Shown here one piece after another: positions 12,662-21,596 of a stretch of DNA of 64,000 bases. Position 1 is the stretch's first letter; each line of letters begins with the position of its first letter. The notes under the pieces are model-generated. The model made no database searches and was not told where the DNA came from. It worked only from the letters and a program-made list of their open reading frames with translations. The stretch comes from Leptolyngbyaceae cyanobacterium clean351 (GTDB lineage: Bacteria > Cyanobacteriota > Cyanobacteriia > DAIDHW01). A program made the translations under genes and the position numbers. The stretch spans positions 17,798 to 81,797 of the forward strand of contig DAIDHW010000001.1 of NCBI GenBank assembly GCA_027451865.1, in the 5' to 3' direction.

Positions 12662-15532
12662 CTAGAACCCACCCAGGAGAGATTTAGGCCAGTAGAGAAA
12701 GTTTTGATGTCTAGGTCCTCCCTGCAGCAGCTCAATCATTTCTCCCATCCCTAGGGGGGACCCCAACAGGTCACCCTGGATTTCCTGACACTGGAGGTAC
12801 AGCAACTTTTGGACGTGCAAAGGACTTGCGACGCCTTCAGCGACCACCCGCAGATTTAACCCCCGCCCCAGAGCAATGATGGCAGCCACAATGGCGGCAT
12901 CCTGGACATTAGTGGGCAGATCCTGGATAAAGGCGGGACAGATTTTCAGGATGTCAACGTGCACCTGTTTTAGGCACTCTAGGAAGGTGCGGCCAAAGCC
13001 GAAACTGTTGATGGACAGGTGAATCCCCAGCTGCCCTAGTTCCGCCAAAACCCCCAAGGCTGTCTCGGGGTTTTGCAAAATTGCCCCTTCACTAATTTCT
13101 AGGGCCAGGCAGGCGGGCTCCACTCCCTTCTGCGCAAGTACCTGCGATAGGACCCGCCCCAGACTGGGTTGCTGAAAATACTGGGGGGAGATGCCAACAG
13201 TTACGGGTACCTTGGGCAGCCCAGCTTGTTGCCAGACTTCACTCTCCGCACAAACCCGCCCGAGGAACCACTCCCCTAGGGGCAGAATTAAGCCGGTTTC
13301 CTCAGCTACAGGCATGAAGACGTCGGGGGTCAGAAGGCCCAGAGCCGGGTGCTGCCAGAGCATTAGAGCCTCTAGGCCGGTCAGGCGCCAGGTGTTGATG
13401 TTGACCTGGGGTTGGTAACGTACCAAGAACTCACCCCGTTGCACCGCTTGATGGAGATGGTTTTCTAGGGAGAGACGTTGGTAGGCGGTTGAGTTCATGG
13501 CCGACAGATAAAACTGGTAGGTGTTACGCCCCTGTTTTTTGGCACGATACAGGGCCGCATCTGCGTTGCGTAGCAAGGTTTCCCCGTCCCGTCCATCCTC
13601 AGGAAACATAGACACCCCTGCACTCCCGGTGGTGTAAACCTCCGTTCCCTCTAGATCGAAGACAGGATTAAGACTCTCAAGCAGGCGGTAGGCAACCCGG
13701 GCCACATCCTCAGGACCCCCCACCTCTGGTAACAGCAGGGTGAACTCATCTCCTCCCCAGCGAGCGAGGGTATCCTCCTGACGCAGGCAGCCAGAGAACC
13801 TTTTGGCTACCTGTTGCAACAGGAGGTCCCCCACAGCGTGGCCGAGGGTATCATTGATGGTCTTAAAGCGGTCCATGTCTAGAAACAACACTGCCAGGTT
13901 GAGGCTGTTGCGTTGGGCTCGCCGCAGGGCCATGGTCAGCCGGTCGTTGAATAGGCGCCGGTTAGGCAGCCCCGTCAATAGGTCATGGAACGCTTGGTAG
14001 CGGATAATTGCCTCCGCCTTCTGCTGCTTGAGGGCCCCCCCAATACTAGCGGCCGTGGCCCGGAGGATGGAAATTTCACTCCCAGACCACAGGTCATTAC
14101 TTTGACAGCGGTCAAAGCCTAAGAAACCCCAGAACTGGTTATCGACAAATATGGGCATCATCAGCACCCCAACCACATTATCCTGGACTAGGATCTGGCC
14201 CTCGGAGGCGGGGAAACTAAGAGTCGAACCGTGGAGTGCTTCTCCCTTAGCAAAAATTTCGTACCAGCGCCCCATGGCCGGGAAGTAGGGACGGTTTTGC
14301 CAAGGGGGCGGGCCGGTGAGGGGGCGGGCCGGGGCTCTTACCCATTCAAACCGCAAACTCATGGCGATTTCTCCTGAGTTGGGGTGGGGATGGTTTTCAA
14401 AAATGTAGACTCGGTCCGCGTCGGCCGCTGCCCCCAGAATAGCTAGCACCTTCGGGATCGTCGTCTCGTAATTGGGGTCCGTGAGCAGATGCTGGGTAGC
14501 TTGAGCTACCCCTTGTAGCAACCGGTCACGCCGCTGTAAGGCCGCCTCCGCCTGCCGCCGCTGGGTAATATCTTCCACCGTCCCGGCATAACCAATGAGA
14601 TTGCCGCAGGTGTCCCGACGCTCGGAAAAATTCTCCGCCACCCAGATAATGCTGCCATCTCGGCGACGCGCCTGGGATTCCACTGCTCTAGCTTCGCCGT
14701 GGCGTACTAGGAGGTCAACAATCTGCTCTTGGCGCTGGGGGTCTACATAAAAGCTAGGTGAGGCCTCGATCAGCTCCTCGGGGGATTCGTAGCCATAAAT
14801 CCGCGCTAGGACAGGATTAGCGGTTATGTAATGCCCATCCAAATTCGCCTGGAATATTCCCCCGACAGCGTTCTCAAACAGACTACGATAACAGGCCTCT
14901 GCCTGCCGGAGGGAGTTTTCCGCCCGTTGACGCTCCTGATGGAGGGATATGGCCGCGGCCGCCGCCCGGAGCATTGTCAGCTCAGCTGTGCTCCAGGTTC
15001 GCTCTGGGGTCCGGTCACCAAAGCCGACAAAACCAATCCATTCCCCCTGAATTGTCAAGGGTAAGATCAAGGCCGAAAGGGTTTCTGGGGGGTCCCCAGG
15101 GGAGATTAGCTGGCCCATGTAGGGCTCCCCCTGACTGAGGGACTGATAAACCTGGGGGAAAAGACTATAAGGGAGATTATCGAAGCAGGGCGGGCTGACC
15201 ATCGCTGGGAGAGTCGGCGAGCACCAGCGGGCTTGCTGCCGCATGCGCAGTTCTCCCAGGTTGTTCCAGTAGTTCTCAACTAGACACACGTGACTGATGT
15301 CGGAAGCTTGACCAAGGGGATCGAGGATGTAATCGTAGTCCTTCCAGCCTTTCACGTGGGTGAGCAGGCGACGCTCCATCTCCACCAAGGCAGACAGGTA
15401 GCGCTCCCTTAGAGACGAATGTTTCCCGTGCTGCTCACTCCGGTCCATTAGCCTTCTTGCACCAAAAACTGTTTGTGTCGAGATTTCCATGCGAAACCTC
15501 CGCAGCGGCTTTTGTCTGCCACCCCGAGCCAT
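12662..15532 (-). CDS. GAF-PAS-GAF-GGDEF-EAL signalling protein, EAL domain degenerate
   Basis: 956 residues without membrane segments. Domains in order: GAF (about 45-200), PAS with PAC (about 210-330; ANPVLARIYGYESPEEL), a second GAF (about 345-520), GGDEF (about 530-690) and EAL (about 700-950). The cyclase motif WGGDEF is intact and a GLPNRRLFNDRL stretch precedes it, so c-di-GMP synthesis is plausible. The EAL start (GLEALMLW) is kept, but the usual catalytic DDFG reads NSFG, the Asn of the NxS strand is Gly (VTVGIS) and KID reads KIC, so phosphodiesterase activity is doubtful. Internal ATGs at 15490 and 15448 are possible starts. Inputs may be light or small molecules; the GAF domains show no obvious bilin-binding cysteine motif I can trust. 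Confidence 0.9.
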   Translation of the reverse strand: MARGGRQKPLRRFRMEISTQTVFGARRLMDRSEQHGKHSSLRERYLSALVEMERRLLTHVKGWKDYDYILDPLGQASDISHVCLVENYWNNLGELRMRQQARWCSPTLPAMVSPPCFDNLPYSLFPQVYQSLSQGEPYMGQLISPGDPPETLSALILPLTIQGEWIGFVGFGDRTPERTWSTAELTMLRAAAAAISLHQERQRAENSLRQAEACYRSLFENAVGGIFQANLDGHYITANPVLARIYGYESPEELIEASPSFYVDPQRQEQIVDLLVRHGEARAVESQARRRDGSIIWVAENFSERRDTCGNLIGYAGTVEDITQRRQAEAALQRRDRLLQGVAQATQHLLTDPNYETTIPKVLAILGAAADADRVYIFENHPHPNSGEIAMSLRFEWVRAPARPLTGPPPWQNRPYFPAMGRWYEIFAKGEALHGSTLSFPASEGQILVQDNVVGVLMMPIFVDNQFWGFLGFDRCQSNDLWSGSEISILRATAASIGGALKQQKAEAIIRYQAFHDLLTGLPNRRLFNDRLTMALRRAQRNSLNLAVLFLDMDRFKTINDTLGHAVGDLLLQQVAKRFSGCLRQEDTLARWGGDEFTLLLPEVGGPEDVARVAYRLLESLNPVFDLEGTEVYTTGSAGVSMFPEDGRDGETLLRNADAALYRAKKQGRNTYQFYLSAMNSTAYQRLSLENHLHQAVQRGEFLVRYQPQVNINTWRLTGLEALMLWQHPALGLLTPDVFMPVAEETGLILPLGEWFLGRVCAESEVWQQAGLPKVPVTVGISPQYFQQPSLGRVLSQVLAQKGVEPACLALEISEGAILQNPETALGVLAELGQLGIHLSINSFGFGRTFLECLKQVHVDILKICPAFIQDLPTNVQDAAIVAAIIALGRGLNLRVVAEGVASPLHVQKLLYLQCQEIQGDLLGSPLGMGEMIELLQGGPRHQNFLYWPKSLLGGF

Positions 15533-15603
15533 TTAGGCTAAGTAAAAAGGTATTCCGACCATCTTATCTCAAACCTTAAGCATCTTAAACAATTCTCAAA
15601 CAT

Positions 15604-15840
15604 TCAGCGAGATGTAACCGGCAGGAGGGCCACTAACATCATCAGTATCCCAGCTATAGCACAGGTAACTAGGACAATCCCCAGGGAGACGGGTAGGGAG
15701 TAGACCAGAAAGTGTACGTCTAGAAGTCGAGGCACTCCCTGGGCATCTAGGACGTAGATGTTTTGCTCGGCGAAAACCGTTAGTACCAAAGTTCCAGTCG
15801 CGAGCAGTCCAAGGGCCAGGATGGTCACCAGATTCTTCAA
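15604..15840 (-). CDS. Small two-helix membrane protein, unknown function
   Basis: 78 residues with two hydrophobic segments (about 4-24 and 50-74) joined by a polar loop containing NIYVLDAQGVPRLLDVHF. The ATG overlaps the stop of the upstream amidohydrolase gene by four bases (ATGA), so the two are translationally coupled. I do not recognise the family. The topology suggests a loop on one side of the membrane of about 25 residues. Confidence 0.65.
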   Translation of the reverse strand: MKNLVTILALGLLATGTLVLTVFAEQNIYVLDAQGVPRLLDVHFLVYSLPVSLGIVLVTCAIAGILMMLVALLPVTSR

Positions 15841-17057
15841 GGTCTTACCTCCGCTAGTTTAGCTAAGCAACGCAAAAACATCTCCACCCCTAGTCCTAGG
15901 GCCCGTTCATCAAAGTCAAAGCGGGGATGGTGGTGGGGATAGGCCAACCCCTGGTCCGGGTTTGCCGCCCCCAGGAAGAAGTAACAACCGGGCACCGCTT
16001 CCAGGAAGAAGGCCATATCCTCGCCCCCCATGGTTTGACAGTCGCTAGTTAGGCGTGCTGGTACCTCCAAGACCTCCGTCGCCACCGAGTGGACTAGGTC
16101 GGTGATCCACGGGTCATTAACCAAGGGAGGGTAAACCCGTTGGTAATCTAGAACGAATTTAGCTCCGTGGGCGGCACAGACCCCGGCGATAGTCTGCTCT
16201 AGACGAGGCTGAAAGAAATTGTGCAACGAGGGGTCAAAGTAGCGGACTGTCCCCCGCAAAAAAGCGGTGTCAGCAATGATGTTAAGGGCAGTACCGCTGT
16301 GGAATTCTCCCACGGTTACCACTCCGGCCTTCAGGGGGTCGAGGTTGCGGCTGACAATGGACTGCAGGGCCCTGACGATGTCAGCCCCCACTAGCACAGA
16401 GTCGACGGTTTGGTGAGGCATGGCCCCGTGCCCCCCCTGGCCTAAAACTTCGCAGGCAAAGGTCTCTACCGCCGCCATAAGGGCCCCCGGGCGGACCCCC
16501 ACAGTGCCCAAGGGGAGGTTATTCCACAGGTGTAACCCGATAATCGCCTCGACTGGGGGATTGGTCAACACCCCCGCCTCAATCATCGGCTGCGCCCCCC
16601 CTGGTCCCTCCTCCGCCGGCTGAAAAATAATTTTGACGGTACCAGCTAGCTCCTGACGATGGTGGGCTAAGTAGTAGGCAGTACCGAGGGCAATTGCCAC
16701 GTGACCATCATGGCCACAGGCGTGCATCCGCCCATCCCGGCGAGACCGGTAGGAGACTTCGTTTTCTTCCTGGATGGGCAGAGCATCCATATCAGCCCGG
16801 ATTGCCAGCACCGGCCCGGGCCGCTCCCCGGTGATCGTGGCTACTACCCCCGTTTCAGCAATGCCCGCCTGATGGGGCACTCCCCAGGCGGTCAACTCAT
16901 CGGTAATCAGGCGAGCAGTAACCTGCTCCCGGAATCCCAACTCTGGTTCCTGGTGCAGACGGCGGCGCCAGAGGCTCAGGCGGGGTTGGAGGACCTGCAC
17001 GTCGGGCCGGAGGCAGTGGGAAGGAATTGATAAGGGGGGATGAGAGGTCGCGAACAT
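15837..17057 (-). CDS. M20-family amidohydrolase (hippurate/IAA-amino acid hydrolase type)
   Basis: 406 residues. Zinc-dependent hydrolase that removes an N-acyl group from amino acids or similar amides in the cytoplasm. Visible metal-site motifs are ADMDALP, ACGHDGHVA, QPAEEGPGGAQ, GLHLWNN and, near the C-terminus, GGEDMAFFLE. The dimerisation domain lies at about residues 190-300. The true substrate cannot be told; IAA-amino acid conjugates, N-acetyl amino acids and hippurate are all known for the family. First gene of a two-gene operon with a small membrane protein. An internal start near residue 20 is possible since the first residues are not conserved. Confidence 0.9.
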   Translation of the reverse strand: MFATSHPPLSIPSHCLRPDVQVLQPRLSLWRRRLHQEPELGFREQVTARLITDELTAWGVPHQAGIAETGVVATITGERPGPVLAIRADMDALPIQEENEVSYRSRRDGRMHACGHDGHVAIALGTAYYLAHHRQELAGTVKIIFQPAEEGPGGAQPMIEAGVLTNPPVEAIIGLHLWNNLPLGTVGVRPGALMAAVETFACEVLGQGGHGAMPHQTVDSVLVGADIVRALQSIVSRNLDPLKAGVVTVGEFHSGTALNIIADTAFLRGTVRYFDPSLHNFFQPRLEQTIAGVCAAHGAKFVLDYQRVYPPLVNDPWITDLVHSVATEVLEVPARLTSDCQTMGGEDMAFFLEAVPGCYFFLGAANPDQGLAYPHHHPRFDFDERALGLGVEMFLRCLAKLAEVRP

Positions 17058-17195
17058 AAAACCTCCAACTGAAAGCTATATCAACTATCGTGCCATGGTT
17101 CTCCGGTACAGATGTTGGTTAGATTCCAGGGGACAAACATCAGCGAGAATATAGACAAAGACGAGGTGTAGTTCCCCAAGATTGCGATGCGTTAA

Positions 17196-17987
17196 ATGAA
17201 TACTTTTGAGACTGAAAGCTTATCCAAAAGCTGCCGTCAGATCGTAATTGGGGATGTGCATGGCCACTGGCAGGGCCTGCTGAATCTCCTCGGGGCGGTG
17301 GGTCCGGGCCGGGAGGATGAGGTGTACTTCCTCGGCGATCTGATTGACCGGGGTCCCCACAGTTCCCAGGTAGTGGAGTTGGTGCGGCAAAACTCCTACC
17401 ACAGCCTAGTGGGCAACCACGAGGTAATGCTGCTAGATGCCCTTGGCCGGGGGGCCGTAGAGCCGGCGGCCCTCCACACCTGGGCCATCAACGGCGGCAG
17501 TGATAGCCTGAGGAGTTACGAGGATCAGGTGGATCTGTTGTTCGAGCACGTCCAGTGGATCCAGACTCTCCCCCTATACCACGACCTTGGCCACAGTTGG
17601 CTGGTACACGCGGGCCTCGATCCGGGCCGGGCCTTAGGAGCCCAAACCCAGCGGGAGCTCTGCTGGATTCGCGACCAGTTTCACTACCATCCTCAGCCCT
17701 ACTTCACTGACAAACAGGTAATCATCGGCCACACCATCACCTTTACCTTTCCGGGAATTTGCCCCGGTGAATTGGCCCAAGGCCCGGGCTGGCTAGGAGT
17801 TGACACGGGAGCCTATCACCCCCGCAGTGGCTGGCTAACGGCTATTGACCTGACCAGCCGCCAAGCCTACCAGGTGAACGTCCTCACCGCCGAGCAACGC
17901 CTGCTACCCCTGGCAGAAATTTCCAGGCCAGTCCAGCGCCGGTCCGTGGCGTTGGTAGCTGCCAAGGCCCAGGGGCGTCTGGCATAG
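17196..17987 (+). CDS. PPP-type metallophosphatase (bacterial PrpA/ApaH-like)
   Basis: 263 residues. The calcineurin-like metal motifs are all present in order: GDVHGHW, GDLIDRGPHS, GNHEVM, VHAGLDP and GHTI. This places it in the serine/threonine phosphatase or diadenosine tetraphosphatase-like branch. It most likely dephosphorylates proteins or Ap4A-type nucleotides; sequence alone cannot decide. The C-terminal 30 residues are basic and variable. It is followed 20 bases later by the Rrf2 regulator on the same strand. Confidence 0.88.
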   Translation: MNTFETESLSKSCRQIVIGDVHGHWQGLLNLLGAVGPGREDEVYFLGDLIDRGPHSSQVVELVRQNSYHSLVGNHEVMLLDALGRGAVEPAALHTWAINGGSDSLRSYEDQVDLLFEHVQWIQTLPLYHDLGHSWLVHAGLDPGRALGAQTQRELCWIRDQFHYHPQPYFTDKQVIIGHTITFTFPGICPGELAQGPGWLGVDTGAYHPRSGWLTAIDLTSRQAYQVNVLTAEQRLLPLAEISRPVQRRSVALVAAKAQGRLA

Positions 17988-18006
17988 TTAACCCGGGAGG
18001 CTCCCA

Positions 18007-18444
18007 TTGAAATTAAGTACCCGCGGACAGTACAGTGTCAAAGCCCTCCTAGACCTGAGCCTGCAAGCTCCCCACCAACCCACTTCGGTCCGGGCAATTG
18101 CCCAGCGTCAGGGGCTACCGGTCCCCTACCTGGAAAAATTACTCGCGCAGCTGAGGCGGGCAGGTTTAGTAACCTCGGTCCGGGGGGTACAGGGGGGTTA
18201 TGCCCTAGCCCTCCCGGCTGGCGAAATTTCCGTCGGCCAGATCCTCCGGGCGGTGGGGGAGACCCTCCAGCTTTTCCCTGGCCAAGCCCCTGACCCTTCT
18301 CACCCAGAAGACTGGGTGACTACTGCCCTGTGGGGCCGCCTGCAGACCAAGCTCCAGGCAGCCCTTGAGGAGATCACCCTAGCGGAGCTTTACTACGATA
18401 CCCGCAGCCGCCAAGCCGGAGCAGAGGGTAACTTCCTGGTCTAG
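18007..18444 (+). CDS. Rrf2-family transcription regulator without cysteines
   Basis: 145 residues starting at TTG 18007 behind a GGGAGG ribosome site. The N-terminal winged helix (MKLSTRGQYSVKALLDL, then LEKLLAQLRRAGLVTSVRGVQGGY) is typical of Rrf2 proteins. The whole protein contains no cysteine, so it cannot hold the iron-sulfur cluster of IscR or NsrR. In family terms this resembles the cluster-free CymR type, which controls cysteine and sulfur metabolism through a partner protein. The adjacent downstream gene encodes a mercaptopyruvate sulfurtransferase, which fits a sulfur-related role; this is inference. Confidence 0.88.
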   Translation: MKLSTRGQYSVKALLDLSLQAPHQPTSVRAIAQRQGLPVPYLEKLLAQLRRAGLVTSVRGVQGGYALALPAGEISVGQILRAVGETLQLFPGQAPDPSHPEDWVTTALWGRLQTKLQAALEEITLAELYYDTRSRQAGAEGNFLV

Positions 18445-18494
18445 GGGGCGGGGGCCAAGGTGCTAGGTTGGAGGGGATGATTGAGGCACAGAAA

Positions 18495-19307
18495 ATGACT
18501 AGGGCGGTGGACTTACTAGTGCAGGCCGACTGGCTAAGTGCTCACCTGGAGGACCCCCAGGTAGTGGTGATCGATTGCCGCTACGCCCTGGGCGAACCCG
18601 ACCGGGGCCGGCAAGAGTACGACCAAGGCCATATTCCCGGAGCCTACTATCTCTCCCTCGACCAACACCTGGCCGGGCCCCGACAGCTCCACGGTGGTCG
18701 CCACCCCTTACCAGATCCACACCAGTTGGCGGTTACCCTGGGGGGCTTGGGGGTAAGCGACACCACCCTAGTGGTAGCCTACGACGACTCCCGCTTTGCC
18801 TACGCTGCCCGACTGTGGTGGCTGCTGCAGTACCTGGGCCATGGGCGGGTATCCCTGCTAGAGGGAGGCTGGGCAGGGTGGCAGGGATATCCCACCACCA
18901 CCGCCGTCCCTGCCCCTCGACCGGGACTGTTCACTCCCCAAGTGCAACCTCAACTGGTAGCAAGCCGGGAACAGGTGATGAGCCGCGCCCCCACTACGGT
19001 ACTGGTAGATTCCCGGGAAGCATCGCGTTATCGCGGGGAGAGTGAACCCATCGACCCCGTGGCAGGCCACATCCCCGGGGCCCTCAACTACTACTGGTTA
19101 GAGTCAACTACCCCCCAGGGGGGCCTGCTGCCTTTAGCTGCCCAGCGGCAGCGCTGGGAAGACATCACCACCGCCCCGGAGGTGATCGTTTACTGCGGCT
19201 CCGGGGTCACCGCCTGCGTGAATCTCCTGGCCCTCGCCCAGACTGGTTACCAGGGAGGCAAACTGTACCCGGGCAGTTGGAGTGACTGGTGCTCCTACCC
19301 GAGTTAG
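18495..19307 (+). CDS. sseA: 3-mercaptopyruvate/thiosulfate sulfurtransferase
   Basis: About 270 residues forming two rhodanese domains (about 5-130 and 150-270). The active-site loop YCGSGVTAC in the second domain has the CGSGVTA form usual for mercaptopyruvate sulfurtransferases rather than CRxGx of classical rhodaneses. The enzyme moves sulfur from 3-mercaptopyruvate to cyanide, thioredoxin or other thiols. I chose the ATG at 18495 (MTRAVDLLVQADWLSAHL) since a GAGG site lies 8 bases upstream; an ATG at 18477 and TTG at 18468 are in frame. Its stop overlaps the convergent cobI stop by 4 bases. Confidence 0.9.
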   Translation: MTRAVDLLVQADWLSAHLEDPQVVVIDCRYALGEPDRGRQEYDQGHIPGAYYLSLDQHLAGPRQLHGGRHPLPDPHQLAVTLGGLGVSDTTLVVAYDDSRFAYAARLWWLLQYLGHGRVSLLEGGWAGWQGYPTTTAVPAPRPGLFTPQVQPQLVASREQVMSRAPTTVLVDSREASRYRGESEPIDPVAGHIPGALNYYWLESTTPQGGLLPLAAQRQRWEDITTAPEVIVYCGSGVTACVNLLALAQTGYQGGKLYPGSWSDWCSYPS

Positions 19308-20032
19308 CTGCGGCCGCAGTAGATAATCATCAGGGAGAAGTAGGGCAGCTGTAACTGAGGATGTTCTGTCAAACCACAGTAGATGGTTTCCCCAGGCTGA
19401 TTGCCCTCCACCACTAGGTACGTGCGCTCCAAGAGCCCCCGCGCCTGGAGTACCCGCCAGACCTGGTGGTAAACAGACCCTACCTTGAGCAAAACCACTA
19501 CCTCCGCCTGGGCCAGAGCGGTGTCCAGGTCGGCTAAGTGATAGAGGGCCGGCAGAACCAGGAGACGTTCGTCCTGTTTTGTTAAGGGGAGTTTCACCAG
19601 GGCCGCTGCCGCTAGGGGTGAACAGACCCCCGGGATGGCTTGAACCTTTACTTGGGGGTATCTTTGGTGGACTGCCCAGGCTAGGTAGGTGAAGGTGCTA
19701 TAGAAACTCACATCCCCCAGGGATACAAACCCCACATCCTGACCAGCCTCCAGATAAACCCCCACCCGGGCTGCGGCCTCTCCCCAGGCCTGCTGCAGCT
19801 GCAGCGGGTCCTGTTGGTAGGGAAATTCTAGGGGTACCTGGATTTGATGAGCTTCGATCCAAGGGGCAATGATCTGTTCGGCAAGCCCTGGACATCCCCC
19901 CCCTCCCTGAGGAAAGGCCACTACCGGCACCCGCTGCAGCACTCGCCAGCCCTTGAGGGTAATCAATTCCGGGTCTCCGGGGCCACAACTGATGCCGTAG
20001 AGGGTGGGTGGGGGAGAATTGGCGATACTCAT
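19304..20032 (-). CDS. cobI: Precorrin-2 C20-methyltransferase
   Basis: 242 residues. SAM-dependent methylation of precorrin-2 or its cobalt form at C20 in cobalamin synthesis. The N-terminal GISCGPGDPELITLKGWRVL is the family signature for SAM binding; GDVSFYSTFTYLA and VQAIPGVCSPLAAAA follow as in CobI/CbiL. Size is normal. It stands alone here, with no other cob genes next to it. The window also contains radical SAM protein HpnJ with a B12-binding-like N-terminus, but no link is shown. Confidence 0.93.
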   Translation of the reverse strand: MSIANSPPPTLYGISCGPGDPELITLKGWRVLQRVPVVAFPQGGGGCPGLAEQIIAPWIEAHQIQVPLEFPYQQDPLQLQQAWGEAAARVGVYLEAGQDVGFVSLGDVSFYSTFTYLAWAVHQRYPQVKVQAIPGVCSPLAAAALVKLPLTKQDERLLVLPALYHLADLDTALAQAEVVVLLKVGSVYHQVWRVLQARGLLERTYLVVEGNQPGETIYCGLTEHPQLQLPYFSLMIIYCGRS

Positions 20033-20149
20033 GCGGGGCTTGTCCGAGGGAAGAGATTTTAATCTACCACGCCCACCCAGGGTTAGTCTTGGTCTAGATT
20101 TAAGGTCAATCCCCAGGCCGGGTAGCCTTGACCCACCGGGGAGAAAACC

Positions 20150-21112
20150 ATGGGCACTAGAGCTAAGCGCAACCGCACCCTAATCATTCACCCCGAGGAA
20201 AAGGAGGAGCTCCTGGGCCAGACTATTTCCCTCCAGGCTCCCTGTTCCCCGGCCCAGATCGAGAACCAGCTCATCTACCAAGACCTCCTCACCTGCATCG
20301 ACTACTTACCAGACCGATTTATTGACCTAGCCATCCTCGACCCACCCTACAATCTGCGTAAGCAGTTTGGCACCCAAAGGTTTGCCAAAACCTCCCCGAC
20401 TGCCTACCAGGCTTGGCTGGAATCCTGGCTGGGCAAGCTCCCCCGCTGCCTCAAGGACACCGCCTCCCTGTACCTGTGCGGTGACTGGCGCTCTTCGACC
20501 AGTATCCAGCTAGTGCTGGAGAAGTACTTTACCGTGCGCAACCGGATCACCTGGGAGCGGGAAAAGGGACGGGGGGCCAAGGCCAACTGGAAAAATTGTG
20601 CTGAGGATATCTGGTTTTGCACGGTTTCCCCCCGGTACTTCTTTGACCTGCAGGCGGTCAAGGTAAAAAGGAAAGTGGTTGCCCCCTACCGCCAAGGGAA
20701 TGGGGCGGCTAAGGATTGGCAACCCTCTGGGAACGGTAACTACCGCCTTACCTGCCCCTCTAATATCTGGACCGACCTATCGGTGCCCTTTTGGTCTATG
20801 GTGGAGAACACCGACCATCCTACCCAAAAACCCGAAAAGCTCATGGCCAAGTTGATCCTCGCCAGCTCCAAGCCAGGGGCGATGGTCTTCGACCCCTTCT
20901 TCGGTTCCGGGACCAGTTGCGTGGTCGCCAAAAAACTTGGCCGCCGCTTCTGTGGGGTAGAGCGGGAGGCTGATTACTGCTGCATGGCTGTGAAGCGCCT
21001 CGCCCTCGCCCAGGAGGCCCCCACCATTCAAGGATATCAGGACGGTTACTTTTGGGACCGCAACAGCAGACCGGCCAAGGGCTCATGGACACAACTGGAC
21101 TCGAACCAGTGA
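20150..21112 (+). CDS. Orphan beta-class DNA methyltransferase (N6-adenine or N4-cytosine)
   Basis: 320 residues. The catalytic motif DPPYN (about residue 64) precedes the SAM-binding motif DPFFGSGTSCVVAKKLGRRFCGVE-type region (about 245), the order of the beta class. The target domain lies between. DPPYN favours N6-adenine methylation, but N4-cytosine cannot be excluded. No restriction endonuclease gene is adjacent, so it is probably an orphan methylase with a regulatory or protective role. Its last 27 bases, including the stop, overlap the 3' end of a tRNA-Val gene on the other strand, an odd arrangement that fixes the C-terminal sequence. Confidence 0.88.
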   Translation: MGTRAKRNRTLIIHPEEKEELLGQTISLQAPCSPAQIENQLIYQDLLTCIDYLPDRFIDLAILDPPYNLRKQFGTQRFAKTSPTAYQAWLESWLGKLPRCLKDTASLYLCGDWRSSTSIQLVLEKYFTVRNRITWEREKGRGAKANWKNCAEDIWFCTVSPRYFFDLQAVKVKRKVVAPYRQGNGAAKDWQPSGNGNYRLTCPSNIWTDLSVPFWSMVENTDHPTQKPEKLMAKLILASSKPGAMVFDPFFGSGTSCVVAKKLGRRFCGVEREADYCCMAVKRLALAQEAPTIQGYQDGYFWDRNSRPAKGSWTQLDSNQ

Positions 21113-21159
21113 CCCCCACGATGTCAACGTGGTGCTCTAACCGACTGAGCTATGCGTCC
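21086..21159 (-). tRNA. tRNA-Val(GAC)
   Basis: A full cloverleaf reads on the minus strand: acceptor GGACGCA paired with UGUGUCC, D arm GCUC...GAGC, anticodon stem CCACG/CGUGG with loop UUGACAU (anticodon GAC), T arm ACUGG/CCAGU with loop UUCGAGU, discriminator A. CCA is not encoded. The 3' end lies inside the end of the DNA methyltransferase gene and the 5' end overlaps the last bases of the HNH-like gene. Confidence 0.95.
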
Positions 21160-21596
21160 CTAGGTAGCTTCTGATTATGGCATATCTCCTGGGGGCACCG
21201 CAAGCTGGGGTGGAAAATTGCTCCAGCTAGACCCCCTCCTAAGACCATGATCCCCAAGACTGCCTTGAACCAGCAGCGTTGCACACACCACCAGTGAGCT
21301 AGGCGCTGGGCCAGGTTAGGAAAGTGCCGTTGCTTGCCAGCGGGCTTAAACCCGCCTAGGAGCCCGTGAATGACGTGGCGATGGGCAAAGCGGGACAGGG
21401 GAATCACGTCCCGGCCGAGGACCTCCGAGCCCAGGTGACGATAGTTCATGTGGTGGATGGCGTAGGGCCGGCCCTTACCAATGCGCAGCCAGGGAAACAT
21501 CCCACAGCGGTAGTTGACCCGCTGCAGCCAGGCGGGGTGCTTGGCGTACCACTGCTGGGATTGGATGTAGCTGCGGTAGTTAGGCCGGCGTGCCAA
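21150..21596 (-). CDS. HNH-like conserved protein with C-terminal hydrophobic segment
   Basis: 148 residues. The middle contains YAIHHMNYRHLGSE, then a DVIPLSRFAHRHVIHG stretch, resembling the His-His...Asn/His core of HNH endonuclease-fold proteins. The C-terminal part has a hydrophobic run (VLGIMVLGGGLAGAIF), which is unusual for a nuclease. I consider nuclease activity possible but unproven. The start overlaps the end of the SDR gene by 17 bases, and its stop lies 8 bases inside the tRNA-Val gene, so one transcript could carry SDR, this gene and the tRNA. Confidence 0.6.
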   Translation of the reverse strand: MARRPNYRSYIQSQQWYAKHPAWLQRVNYRCGMFPWLRIGKGRPYAIHHMNYRHLGSEVLGRDVIPLSRFAHRHVIHGLLGGFKPAGKQRHFPNLAQRLAHWWCVQRCWFKAVLGIMVLGGGLAGAIFHPSLRCPQEICHNQKLPRDA

